Shown here: positions 1 through 8,765 of the stretch, in pieces
Layout: every line of letters begins with the position of its first letter
How positions within the stretch are numbered: the first letter of the stretch is position 1
Source of the DNA: Zancudomyces culisetae
Taxonomy: Eukaryota > Kickxellomycota > Harpellomycetes > Harpellales > Legeriomycetaceae
Assembly (NCBI GenBank): GCA_001969505.1
Contig: LSSK01001808.1
Span: forward strand, 1 to 19,870
Direction of reading: 5' to 3'
DNA: 19,870 bases
Translations under genes and position numbers: made by a program
Notes under the pieces: model-generated
What the model was told of the DNA's origin: nothing
Seen by the model: only the letters and a program-made list of their open reading frames with translations
The model's database searches: none

Positions 1-2007
1 TCTTTCTCCTTCTCTTTCTCCTTCTCCTGTTGTTGTGGTTGATTTCATGTCCATATTTATTGTCCATAGTGAGTTTATAAACGTTCTATGACTTGATAGT
101 AATGTTGGTACGATAATTTTGTTGCTTGTAAATTCTCGGAATCTAAATATCATTTCATTAAACACATTTTTGGCATATTGAATTCGTTTTTCTACTATTC
201 TTTGATTAATCGATATACTCGTCTCCTTGGCTTTTTCTTCCTTATTTACTTTTATATATCGTGGATTATAAAATACCAACCCCCACATCATTTCTACATA
301 GTCCTTCTGTCTAATAGCTCCATATTCGCTTTCAATCTTCATCTTTTCCATCAGTATTTCTCTCCATCCCATTCCCCCAAATACGTATCCTCCACTATTC
401 TCCTTGTAATTATATATCATTTGGTCCACTACAAATTCTGTAATCTTGCTTTGTAGCTTTATGCTTGCCAGTATCATGTCTCTCTTTACATTTGTCTCTC
501 CATATCTTGCTATTTCTTCTTTTATCTGGTATATCAACTTGATGTTTTTTCTAATCATTTCAACCTGGTTAAATTTATCGTCATCAATACAATACACATT
601 TTCCGATGCATAATAGTTTGATCTGCTGAAATATCCTTCCATAAATCCAACATCATTTTGACTAATTGGAACTAAACTTTTCAATCCTGCCAAATATATC
701 TTTTGTAAAATCATCACATCTCCACCATTACCATTACCATTCCTATTGCTATTGCTATTGCTATTACTATCCATTATATTTACTCCAATATCTTTTAGCA
801 AGTTTATCGCCTTTTCTATCATTCCTACCTCTGCATATACCAATGCCATTGATTCCACAGCCTCAATCATTTCCCTAACTGGTCCTGTCTCTTGTTTTTG
901 TAATCCATCATCCCTCTTGTCTAATTCTCTTTTCACAAAGTTTTGCTCATAATAACTAATTGCCTTTTCAAACTCAAAACAATTAAAGTTTGCTATAATC
1001 AATTCCTTTATCACTTGAATATTTCTACTCTTTTCTTGTTCCACTAATCGTCCCTGTTCATTGATAATTCCTTCATCAACTACCAACATTTTTTCAACGC
1101 TTTTTAGTCCCTGAACATCAAATGAGTATCCAATAGCTCTAATAATCTGTGCAAACACCCTTCTAGAACAACTTTGCCATATTTCTTTTACATTCTCCTG
1201 ATACTTTTCTCCTCCACTCTTATAATACCCTGCTTGTTCCATAAACTCTATTGCTACATTTCCAACCTCCTCTCGACTTTTAGAATCATGAAAATATTTT
1301 GGTTCCATCAAACTCTCCAATATACTCTCAACCACCATAGAATCCAATCTCGACCCTTCAACCTTACTATCCATGCTATCACCACCACTACTACCACTAC
1401 CACTACCCTCATTATCATTACTGACTTTATTGTATTCCATACTTATAAATCGTGCCACTTCAATCACCTGACTCTCTTCATTTGTATTTCTTGCTCCGTT
1501 TAGTAGTGCTTCTACCAATCTTTTAGATATATTTGCCTTTTTGGTATCCACACTGTTTTTATTATAATATCTAAATATACTCGAAATCTCATTTTCCTGT
1601 AGATAATAATTGATTTGTACTATTGCCTTTCGCAACCTTCCTTGTACACACAACCGTTCAATATTTTCAAGCTCTAAACCACCATTCTCCCTATCCACAT
1701 ATCCATCTTGATTGGTATTCTCTAGATTAACCACCTGTCCATAGAATCGTCTTGCATTAAAACATTTTACGGCGTAAAAATCTAAATCTAAATCTAAATC
1801 TGTTTTTAAATCTACTTTTCTATTTTTGTTGATCCCAGCATAGTTTGTTGTAGTTTTCAGTGCAAAACTAATATTTCTTTTTGATTTTAGAGTCGAAATT
1901 GTATTTTTCGTCCACCAACTTTTCCCCAAATTATCACAAAGTATCCTATAATTTTGTGGGTATAGACTTTTAGATAAGCCTGAATTACCAGAAATCAATT
2001 TATTCAT
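1..2007 (-). CDS. Partial hypothetical protein, probably mitochondrial, helical-repeat (TPR/PPR-like) character
   Basis: An uninterrupted minus-strand frame runs from an ATG at 2007 off the left edge: 669 codons with no stop, so the C-terminus is missing. I checked this frame codon by codon. The N-terminus (MNKLISGNSGLSKSLYPQNY, then many Lys/Arg/Ser/Thr and few acidic residues) resembles a mitochondrial presequence. The body is mostly helical; the stretch near residues 386-408 (MALVYAEVGMIEKAINLLKD) has TPR/PPR-like helix-turn-helix spacing. Low-complexity inserts include alternating Asp-Leu near residue 70, Gly/Ser near 201-209, Asn-Ser near 412-422, and Gly-Glu at the truncated end. I do not recognise the family. 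A mitochondrial RNA-processing or translation factor of the PPR type is a guess; the open frame itself is secure. It is divergent from MLH1 across 890 bases. Confidence 0.7.
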   Translation of the reverse strand, partial: MNKLISGNSGLSKSLYPQNYRILCDNLGKSWWTKNTISTLKSKRNISFALKTTTNYAGINKNRKVDLKTDLDLDLDFYAVKCFNARRFYGQVVNLENTNQDGYVDRENGGLELENIERLCVQGRLRKAIVQINYYLQENEISSIFRYYNKNSVDTKKANISKRLVEALLNGARNTNEESQVIEVARFISMEYNKVSNDNEGSGSGSSGGDSMDSKVEGSRLDSMVVESILESLMEPKYFHDSKSREEVGNVAIEFMEQAGYYKSGGEKYQENVKEIWQSCSRRVFAQIIRAIGYSFDVQGLKSVEKMLVVDEGIINEQGRLVEQEKSRNIQVIKELIIANFNCFEFEKAISYYEQNFVKRELDKRDDGLQKQETGPVREMIEAVESMALVYAEVGMIEKAINLLKDIGVNIMDSNSNSNSNRNGNGNGGDVMILQKIYLAGLKSLVPISQNDVGFMEGYFSRSNYYASENVYCIDDDKFNQVEMIRKNIKLIYQIKEEIARYGETNVKRDMILASIKLQSKITEFVVDQMIYNYKENSGGYVFGGMGWREILMEKMKIESEYGAIRQKDYVEMMWGLVFYNPRYIKVNKEEKAKETSISINQRIVEKRIQYAKNVFNEMIFRFREFTSNKIIVPTLLSSHRTFINSLWTINMDMKSTTTTGEGEREGER

Positions 2008-2205
2008 CCCAACCGTTTAATTTTTCCTTCTTTTTTTCCTTTTTCTCTTTTCCTTTTAGCTTGTCTTTTTTGTTTTGTTGTATCTACTACATTTATTCAA
2101 TCTAAGTATCTATTTAATTGTTTATTATTTAGAGTTTTAAAAAATCATAATAATATAGTGTAATTTTTTTTGATCAAACTCCATACCACAATAATTTGTA
2201 AATAT

Positions 2206-2221
2206 AAAAAAAATTTTTTTT
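2206..2221. promoter_or_regulatory. A8T8 palindromic poly(dA:dT) tract
   Basis: Eight A followed by eight T, about 200 bases upstream of the minus-strand start at 2007. Similar A/T junction tracts lie at about the same distance upstream of CLF1 and PRP45. In yeasts, poly(dA:dT) tracts exclude nucleosomes from promoters; that role is inferred here. Confidence 0.45.
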
Positions 2222-2453
2222 AATTAATTAACTCATTAATTATTTTTATTAACTATTAATCACTTTTATTAAACATAAAGGAATGTTGTAAAAGGTAGAA
2301 ATAAAGGCTGAGGATGGAGGAGTACTAGTAATACAAAGGTAGTGCACATGATGGTATTAACAAACTAGTTTGGTTTCCTGGACTCTTTATCAACATTTAA
2401 TGATAACTATATTGAAAAAGAATAGTTTAATAATCGTTCTTTTTTACAATTTT

Positions 2454-2481
2454 GTGTGTTTGTGTGTGTGTGTGTGTGTGT
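2454..2481. repeat. (TG)n dinucleotide microsatellite
   Basis: A nearly pure TG run, with ten uninterrupted TG units at 2461-2480 preceded by a TG-rich interrupted stretch, in non-coding DNA upstream of MLH1. Likely length-polymorphic. Confidence 0.9.
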
Positions 2482-2790
2482 TTAAGGGTATATCAGATCA
2501 GATTGTAATTGATTTTACAAGCCTTTTTTTTTTCTTCATTTTTTTCCCTTTCTTTCAATGTTTTAAAGTCAAAGCGGGTTGAAATAAAATGGGTGATGAA
2601 AAATAATGTTATTAACTTAATCAAACAAGTTGATGATATTGAAAACTAATTTGTCAATTTTGTTTTTTTTTTGTTACTTTATGTTATAATTTCATCCATT
2701 TTCGGACCTATAAAAATAAAATTAAAGGAAATGAAATGGCATGAAACCAAATGAAATCAATTCATGTAAAATGTGTGTATAAATATACAT

Positions 2791-2823
2791 TACTTTTTGT
2801 ACTTGCTGCGGTAAAAAGTACAA
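2791..2823. promoter_or_regulatory. Inverted repeat about 75-105 bases upstream of the MLH1 ATG
   Basis: TTGTACTT (2797-2804) is matched by its reverse complement AAGTACAA (2816-2823). An overlapping alternative pairing, TACTTTTT (2791-2798) with AAAAAGTA (2813-2820), also exists. It could be a dimeric protein-binding site in the promoter or a leader hairpin. Function is unknown. Confidence 0.35.
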
Positions 2824-2897
2824 GACGTTAATATATAAAACCAAGAGGATAAAAACATAAGTAATAGAGAGAAATTTGTGGTGGTGGAGAATAAATA

Positions 2898-5783
2898 ATG
2901 GCAGATTTAAAAGTGAAACGGATCAAAAAACTGGATACTACAGTGATCAACCGAATTGCAGCAGGAGAAATAATACACAGACCGTCAAATGCACTAAAAG
3001 AAATCTTGGAAAATGCATTTGATGCACACTCCACACAAATCCAGATTTTGGTTAAAGAAGGTGGAATGAAACTGCTACAAGTTCAAGATGATGGTGCTGG
3101 GATTTCTCCAGAGGATTTGGGAATATTATGTGAACGGTTTACAACCAGCAAGCTACAAAAATACGAAGATTTGGAAAGTATAGAAACGTATGGGTTTCGT
3201 GGAGAGGCACTAGCTAGTATAAGTCACGTTTCGTATTTGACAGTAGTGACAAAGACTCGAGATTCGCCAGTAGCATACAAAGCAAAATATGTGGATGGAA
3301 AAGTATTGGGAGGGGAGAATAGCGGGATAGTGAAATGTGCAGGAAACAATGGTACACAAATAGCAGTAGAGGATTTGTTTTATAACATTCCGTACCGAAA
3401 ACAAGCAATCAAAAAGGCTAGTGAAGAATATAATAGAATACTGGATGTAGCGGGAAAATATGCAATCCACAATGCAGGAATATCGATTACTTGTCGTAAG
3501 GTTGTGGGAAGTGGAGGAAGCAAGACAACGATATGTACGGATTTACAGACACAAAGAGCACCACCACCGTCAACAGCACGCGGAAATAGCAGTGGAAATA
3601 GTAGTGGAAATAGTAGTGGGGCCACTAATAATGCCAGTAAACTCAAAGTGATTCAGCAAGTATATGGAAAACAAGTATCCAACTCACTGATTGAGTTTAA
3701 AAAGGATTTAATGGAAAACCGAGACTTACGAGTAAAAATTGAAGGATATTGTAGCAGTGGAAGAGATAACGAAAGTGGAGGAACAGGAGTCGCTTTAAGA
3801 AAGACGATATCAACATTGGAATCAATTTCGGGGAGTCGTAATAATGGCGGTGGAGGAGGAATGTCGTTTTTGTTGTTTGTAAACAACCGGCTGGTGGATA
3901 ACAACATGATTAAAACCAGTATAGAAAACATATATACAAACAGCGGGATATTTCCTAGAGGATTATCCAAAGTGTTTGTGTATTTGAGTTTGTTGGTTAA
4001 GCCGAGTCATGTGGATGTGAATATTCATCCTACAAAGAGACAAGTTCAAATTTTGAACATTGAACGTATTATTAGAGAAATTGTTGGATGTATTCAAGGT
4101 GTTTTGATTACGAATAATGATGAAAATATGGTTCTTCAATTGAAAAATAACAGTAAAATCAATAATCCCAATGGGATGGATTCTACTATCGCTACAAAGA
4201 GAAAAGATGCGAGCGCAAATAATGAATATTATCAAGAATCCAAAAGCACAAATCATAACAACCATAACTATAACAATAACAATAACAATAACAATAACAA
4301 CAACAGTAGTGTTCCTAGTCATAAAATGGTTAGAATGGATACAAACAACTATTCTTTAAAATCATTTATGGCAATTAATAACCAATCTGAACTGCCAAAT
4401 AGACTTTCAATGAGCAATAATAACAATAATAATAATAACTATAGTGATAAGAGTTATAAAAGTGATAAGAGTGCTGGAGATTTTATCAAAAGTTTTGAAT
4501 TTTCCAATAATAGGCGAAATACAACATTTGAATCACCAGTCAAAAATTACAATAATCAAAATTCGCCTTATACACCTTATACACCAAATACAAATTCAAA
4601 TCTAAATCTAAATCCAAACTCAACTTCAAGATCATCTACTCCATCAAAATTATCATTTGCGACTACCAAAGTTGGTGGTGATCAAGATAATAGATTGGGT
4701 TCTGATCGAATGCAAGTCGAAAAAGTAACACAATATAAAGACATGAATACCCAAATAAGTATAGCAGCAACAACAACAACAACAGCAACAGCAGCAACAG
4801 AGATAACTCAAGAAAGTATTAACCCGAAAGTTACAGTTAAATTGACAAGTATTTTGAAACTACAAAAGGATATTGAACAAGATATAAACGAACAAGTGAG
4901 TAGAATCTTTAAACAACATTCATACGTTGGAATAATAAATCCGCAAACAAAAAATGATGATAATTTTGGGGATACCAATATGTTGATACAAAGCTCTACC
5001 GAATTGTATATGGTAAACTTGCCATTACTAAATTATCATTTGTTTCGACAAGTTCTATTGTATGATTTTTGTAATTTTGGAAAGATTGAATTGGATCCTC
5101 CATTAAATATTTATACTCTGATATTATCTGCAATCAGATCAATTCTTGACTTGCAAACAAGCAGTAGTAATATAGATGGAATTCCTGAATTTATTCGTGA
5201 AAATCCGGAAGCTACTGCAATGACCATTACCAAACTAATTGCCAGTAGAGCTGAAATGTTGAAGGAATATTTCAATATTACAATAACCCAACAACAAGTA
5301 CAACCTGAAAATAGTCCTAACAATAACAATAACAATAACAATAACAATAACAATAACAATAATAATAATAATAGTGGTAGTCAAGAAGAAACGAGTTATG
5401 TTTTACAAACTCTTCCTCTACTAATCCGGGATTATATTCCCAATTTCAAAAACCTACCACAATTTTTGTTACGAATTGGAACCGAAGTAGATTGGGATCA
5501 TGAAGAACCGTTTTTTGACAGGTTTATTGACGAATTGGCTTATTTCTACTCTTTTATAACCAATTCTCAAACCCATAATACCGAATTTGTTTTCCAACAT
5601 CGGATTTGTCCCCTATTAAAATCCAACTTTGTTGTAACAAACTCTTTTCTAAACTCCTTTTCTCCTTCAAACAACAATAACAACAACAACAATAATAATA
5701 ATCTTGTTGATTATTCAAATTGTCAATTTATTTGTAAAATTACTAGTATTCCTGAACTATATAAAATCTTTGAACGTTGTTAA
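2898..5783 (+). CDS. MLH1: DNA mismatch repair protein Mlh1 (MutL homologue)
   Basis: 961 residues, against about 770 in S. cerevisiae. Mlh1 pairs with Pms1 (MutL-alpha) and other MutL homologues in nuclear post-replicative mismatch repair and meiotic crossover resolution. The N-terminal GHKL ATPase is intact: NRIAAGEIIHRPSNALKEIL with the catalytic Glu, DDGAGI, the RFTTSKL lid, and TYGFRGEALASIS. The transducer domain has NNRLV and the VDVNIHPTKRQV segment. From about residue 640 the C-terminal dimerisation domain is recognisable (YVGIIN, FCNFGKIEL, RIGTEVDWDHEEP). The protein ends in the invariant FERC, which in MutL-alpha completes the Pms1 endonuclease site. The extra length comes from poly-Asn and Ser/Thr-rich insertions, mainly in the linker (about 410-630), with two inside the C-terminal domain (about 808-825 and 925-936). 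No intron. CTG codons sit at conserved Leu positions. The ATG fits the family N-terminus. It is convergent with CLF1. Confidence 0.97.
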   Translation: MADLKVKRIKKLDTTVINRIAAGEIIHRPSNALKEILENAFDAHSTQIQILVKEGGMKLLQVQDDGAGISPEDLGILCERFTTSKLQKYEDLESIETYGFRGEALASISHVSYLTVVTKTRDSPVAYKAKYVDGKVLGGENSGIVKCAGNNGTQIAVEDLFYNIPYRKQAIKKASEEYNRILDVAGKYAIHNAGISITCRKVVGSGGSKTTICTDLQTQRAPPPSTARGNSSGNSSGNSSGATNNASKLKVIQQVYGKQVSNSLIEFKKDLMENRDLRVKIEGYCSSGRDNESGGTGVALRKTISTLESISGSRNNGGGGGMSFLLFVNNRLVDNNMIKTSIENIYTNSGIFPRGLSKVFVYLSLLVKPSHVDVNIHPTKRQVQILNIERIIREIVGCIQGVLITNNDENMVLQLKNNSKINNPNGMDSTIATKRKDASANNEYYQESKSTNHNNHNYNNNNNNNNNNNSSVPSHKMVRMDTNNYSLKSFMAINNQSELPNRLSMSNNNNNNNNYSDKSYKSDKSAGDFIKSFEFSNNRRNTTFESPVKNYNNQNSPYTPYTPNTNSNLNLNPNSTSRSSTPSKLSFATTKVGGDQDNRLGSDRMQVEKVTQYKDMNTQISIAATTTTTATAATEITQESINPKVTVKLTSILKLQKDIEQDINEQVSRIFKQHSYVGIINPQTKNDDNFGDTNMLIQSSTELYMVNLPLLNYHLFRQVLLYDFCNFGKIELDPPLNIYTLILSAIRSILDLQTSSSNIDGIPEFIRENPEATAMTITKLIASRAEMLKEYFNITITQQQVQPENSPNNNNNNNNNNNNNNNNNNSGSQEETSYVLQTLPLLIRDYIPNFKNLPQFLLRIGTEVDWDHEEPFFDRFIDELAYFYSFITNSQTHNTEFVFQHRICPLLKSNFVVTNSFLNSFSPSNNNNNNNNNNNLVDYSNCQFICKITSIPELYKIFERC
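4259..4306 (+). repeat. AAC/AAT-rich tract encoding poly-Asn in the MLH1 linker
   Basis: A mixed AAC/AAT tract encoding a run of about eleven Asn just after an Asn/His/Tyr-rich stretch, in the unstructured linker between the ATPase and dimerisation domains. A second, shorter tract lies at about 4414-4438. Confidence 0.9.
5319..5372 (+). repeat. (AACAAT)n tract encoding poly-Asn in the MLH1 C-terminal domain
   Basis: A hexanucleotide AAC-AAT array grading into pure AAT encodes about eighteen consecutive Asn. It interrupts the C-terminal dimerisation domain between the helix containing EYFNITITQQQ and the segment SYVLQTLPLLIRDYIP. A further Asn tract is at about 5670-5702. Probably surface loops. 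Confidence 0.92.
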
Positions 5784-5917
5784 ATTACTAATAAAAAAAC
5801 AAACAAACTAAATAAATAAATAAATGAATAAAAGTTAAATCTCTAGTAATGATTTTACTTGCACTATACTATACTATACTATACTATACTATACTATATC
5901 CATAACTTTATAATTCT
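5784..5917. terminator. Shared convergent 3' region of MLH1 and CLF1
   Basis: 134 AT-rich bases between facing stop codons, with AAATAAATAAATGAATAAA-type sequence just after MLH1, the ACTAT array, then AT-rich sequence before the CLF1 stop. It must contain cleavage and polyadenylation signals for both genes. The exact sites cannot be placed from sequence alone. Confidence 0.5.
5863..5897. repeat. (ACTAT)7 pentanucleotide repeat between convergent MLH1 and CLF1
   Basis: Seven perfect ACTAT units in the 134-base gap between two convergent stop codons (5783 and 5918). It lies in the 3' untranslated or termination region of both genes. On the CLF1 strand it reads (ATAGT)n. Confidence 0.95.
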
Positions 5918-7263
5918 TTATTTATTTTTGGCTTTCCATTTCTTTGCCATTTCCAGTAATTTAAATCCACTTGATTCTTTATCACCAGTTCCAGATTTAT
6001 TATTCATACCAGTTCCTGTTTGTTTATAATCATCTGGGAATATATAATCAATATATTCCTCTTCCTCTTCTTCCTCTTCCCCTTCTTTTCCTTCACCTTC
6101 ACCTTGTCCTTTTCCGAATTGTTTCTGTTGATTGTTATTAAAAGTATTAGTAGTAGTAGTAGTAGTAGTGACTTTTCTTCGTTTGACAACTTTTTCCGGT
6201 ACATAATTAAGATTAGTCTCTTCAAGTTTACTAGCAATATTGGAATCTGGTGGTATACTCGATTCAAATCTCTTCATTGCTTCAACTATCAAAATTCTTT
6301 CATGAGGTTGATTCAGCAATTTGAAATGGGAATACGCTCGGTTATACAATTGTCTAACATTCTCAACCTGCTGTTCCAATTCCGATTGATTTTGATTTTG
6401 ATTTTGACTATTATTCCATTCTATTATGCTTGTCAAAAACGCACCAAAACTCAACCATATTTTGACATGTTGACTCTTCTCCAATAACCTTTCATACAAC
6501 AATTTTACCCGCTTGTAATTTCCATTTCCTTGTTCAAAATCTATATACGACTTGTAAATAATCTCGGGCATATCCATTTCAACAATTCCTATTTGCTGAC
6601 TCTCTTTATCATTATCATTATCAATGTCATTATCATCATTAACATTAACATTAACATTAACATTAACATTAACATTAACATTAACATTAACATTGCCTTG
6701 CGATGGTGTCATGCTTTTAATAGCTAATTCATAAATCATTCTTGCTCGCTCAATTTCCCCCAACATCAATCCTTCCATCCTTGCATATTCTACCCATACT
6801 ATCGAACTAGATGGAAACGCCTCTATAAATTTATTGTATATCATTCTAACCCGGTCAAACTCTCGCAACATCATCTCTAGTTCAATATATCCTCTATATA
6901 TCTTTTGTTTGCCTCCATTCACTCGCCCATATTTCCCCATTGCCAATCCCAGTATTTTCCTTGCCTTATCTATATCCAGTTGCCGAACCTCAAACATTGC
7001 ATATTGTATCCATATTTTACCAAACGTAAACTTTTTGTGTGGAATATTCTCTTCATCAATTAATCGTTCATATACTTTTCTTGCTCTTTGTATATTTTTG
7101 GCTTCTGTCTCTTCATACACTGCATACAATAACCAAATATAGACATATTCTTTCCATTTTCCCTTCTCATCTCTTTTACTTGGTTTGTTACTAATAGCTC
7201 TTTCAAACATGTTTCTAACATTTTCTCTTCCTTCTTGTCCATCGCCCGATTCTGATGTTAATT

Positions 7264-7304
<41 letters not shown>

Positions 7305-8389
7305 TCTGCTTCTGATTCTTGAATCTTTGCTATTTCTTGTTCCAATAACAACAAACTAACCCATGTCAAATAATCATTAGGATTTTCGGTTATTACTTTT
7401 GTATATTCTTTTCTCCGTTTCATCAATACAACATGCTCAATGTTTTCTATACTTCCATTTTGTTTTTCAAATACTGTATATTGTTTATAAAGCAATGTTG
7501 ATTTAGGAAATAATTCAATTGCATATTTGTATATAGCTCTAGCTCGCTCAGTCTCTTTTAATCTGTTTTCAAATTTCGCAAATTCCACAAATACCAGCAC
7601 TACACTTTTCTCATTTTCCACCTCAACCTTGTTATTGATACTGTGATTGTATACCGAAATGATATAATCTATAGCTTTCCCATAAATCTCGCGAACTTTA
7701 TCATTATCATTTACTACAAATTTGGCCCAGGCTATCCAGTTTTTGGGCTCGGGATACAAATCAACAAACCTTTCCATAACCATTTCTGCATAATGTTGTT
7801 CGCCATACCGCTGTTCAAATTTGACATATGCCTTCCAAGCCGTTTCATCAGGTTCCCATTTCATCCATCTTTCAAATATTTGTCTAGCCCCCAAGACATT
7901 ACCAACGATTTCTTCCATATAACTATACCGTTGCCAAAACAGATTGTTTCTTGGTAATATTGTAACAATTCGATCAAACAAATTCCGTGCCAAATTGATA
8001 TTCTTATGTTTCATTTCCATCTCAACATACTTTAGATATATCGTGGCATTGCGACTATCCACATCAAGCGCACGCTCATAAATCGATCTTGCACGGTCCA
8101 AAAATCCATTAGCTTCCTCCCACTTGGCATATTTCAGCCAGTTGCCAACATTCAGCCGGTTCTTGCGTATCCCATCTTCAAATTCCTTGCGTTTTCGTAG
8201 CCGGTACTCGGAAAGCTCCTCGCCATCCATCATCTTTTGTTCTGGAGGCTTGAAAATCTTTTCTCTCCGCTCCTGTGCCTCTCTAAGCAACTGCTCTGCG
8301 GTGATTTGGACAGGCGCTGCATTTTTGTTTTTAATCTTTGGGCCCTTTCCTGACCTGTCATACCCTCCTGGTAGTTCTTGTTGATCCAT
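5918..8389 (-). CDS. CLF1: Pre-mRNA splicing factor Clf1/Syf3 (Crooked neck-like HAT protein)
   Basis: 823 residues, against 687 in S. cerevisiae. Clf1 is a NineTeen-complex scaffold that helps assemble and activate the nuclear spliceosome. The N-terminus is diagnostic (KNAAPVQITAEQLLREAQER, followed by EYRLRKRKEFEDGIRKNR). Tandem HAT repeats then run from about residue 75 to 700, with the W-Y-E and aromatic-P spacing expected: WLKYAKWEEANG, ARSIYERALDVD, IYLKYVEMEMKH, ARQIFERWMKWEP, WIQYAMFEVRQ, IWVEYARMEG. Low-complexity insertions explain the extra length: alternating Ala-Gly near residue 365, alternating Asn-Val near 575, and a Thr/Gln/Glu-rich C-terminal region with KRRK and an acidic run. 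It lies downstream of PRP45 on the same strand, with 376 bases between them. No intron. The ATG sits directly after an AAAAT-type repeat leader. Confidence 0.96.
6640..6694 (-). repeat. Hexanucleotide repeat encoding (Asn-Val)n in CLF1
   Basis: A tandem ACATTA/TTAACA hexanucleotide array, in frame, encoding about nine Asn-Val dipeptides between two HAT repeats, followed on the protein by an Asp/Asn-rich run. The unit length is a multiple of three, so expansions keep the frame. Confidence 0.93.
7262..7312 (-). repeat. Hexanucleotide repeat encoding (Ala-Gly)n in CLF1
   Basis: A GCTCCT-type hexanucleotide array encodes about six Ala-Gly dipeptides flanked by Glu-Ala, between HAT repeats near residue 365. 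It is unusually GC-rich for the window. Confidence 0.93.
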
Positions 8390-8393
8390 TTTG

Positions 8394-8417
8394 TTTTATT
8401 TTATTTTATTTTATTTC
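8394..8417 (-). repeat. AAAAT/AAATA pentanucleotide leader immediately upstream of the CLF1 ATG
   Basis: On the CLF1 strand, repeated AAAAT units end in AAAACAAAATG, so the start codon sits at the end of the array. PRP45 has the same arrangement. An A-rich leader is typical of yeast start contexts, but the regular 5-base unit is unusual. Confidence 0.8.
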
Positions 8418-8533
8418 GTTTTATATCTTATCTATCTCTATTTATCTGTGTTTATTTTTCGTTTTCGTTTACGTTTAGGTTTTCGTGTTTAGTATTCATG
8501 TATATTTCACGTATTTTGGATATAAATAAAAGT

Positions 8534-8566
8534 TGGAATTGAAATTGAAATTGAAATTGAAATTGA
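8534..8566. repeat. (GAAATT)n hexanucleotide repeat in the CLF1 promoter region
   Basis: About five units of GAAATT (read on the plus strand) in the gap between PRP45 and CLF1, about 150 bases upstream of the CLF1 ATG. Non-coding microsatellite with no assigned role. Confidence 0.9.
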
Positions 8567-8616
8567 AAATAATTTATAAAATTAAATATCAAATAAATAA
8601 AGCAGAGTAAAATAAT

Positions 8617-8630
8617 AAAATTTTTTTTTT
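8617..8630. promoter_or_regulatory. A4T10 poly(dA:dT) tract upstream of CLF1
   Basis: An A/T junction tract about 230 bases upstream of the CLF1 ATG, similar in type and spacing to the tracts upstream of PRP45 and the left-edge gene. Likely a nucleosome-depleting promoter element by analogy with other yeasts. Confidence 0.4.
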
Positions 8631-8765
8631 ATTGTTCATACTTATATTTTTAAATTAATAAAATTATAATAACCATCAACTACCAACTACCAACAACTAG
8701 CAACCAACTGGTAACAAAAATAAATAAATAAATAAATAATACAAACACAAGTGTAGTTAACCAAA

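Larger units (their letters stand above)
2008..2897. other. Divergent intergenic region between the left-edge gene and MLH1
   Basis: No gene, tRNA or conserved ORF is visible here. It must hold both promoters. It contains an A8T8 palindrome about 200 bases upstream of the left gene's ATG, a TG dinucleotide run at about 2454-2481, a T-rich run at 2523-2551, a T10 tract at 2663-2672 about 230 bases upstream of the MLH1 ATG, and an inverted repeat at 2791-2823. The only long frame inside begins with TTG and is low complexity. Confidence 0.75.
8390..8765. other. PRP45-CLF1 intergenic region
   Basis: 376 bases with no gene. It carries the PRP45 3' end and the CLF1 promoter. From the CLF1 ATG outward: a (TTTTA)n run at about 8394-8417, a GAAATT-type hexanucleotide repeat at about 8534-8566, an A4T10 tract at 8617-8630, CAACTACCAACTACCAACAA-like sequence at about 8677-8710, and an (AAAT)n run at about 8720-8740. 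Confidence 0.75.

Noticed and set aside
178-1503. Several plus-strand ORFs in the first 1.5 kb
   Set aside because: They lie opposite a 669-codon open minus-strand frame. At least one starts with TTG, and all have antisense-like Ser/Leu/Phe/Tyr composition.
6020-6487. 155-residue plus-strand ORF opposite CLF1
   Set aside because: Antisense shadow of the CLF1 C-terminal low-complexity region.
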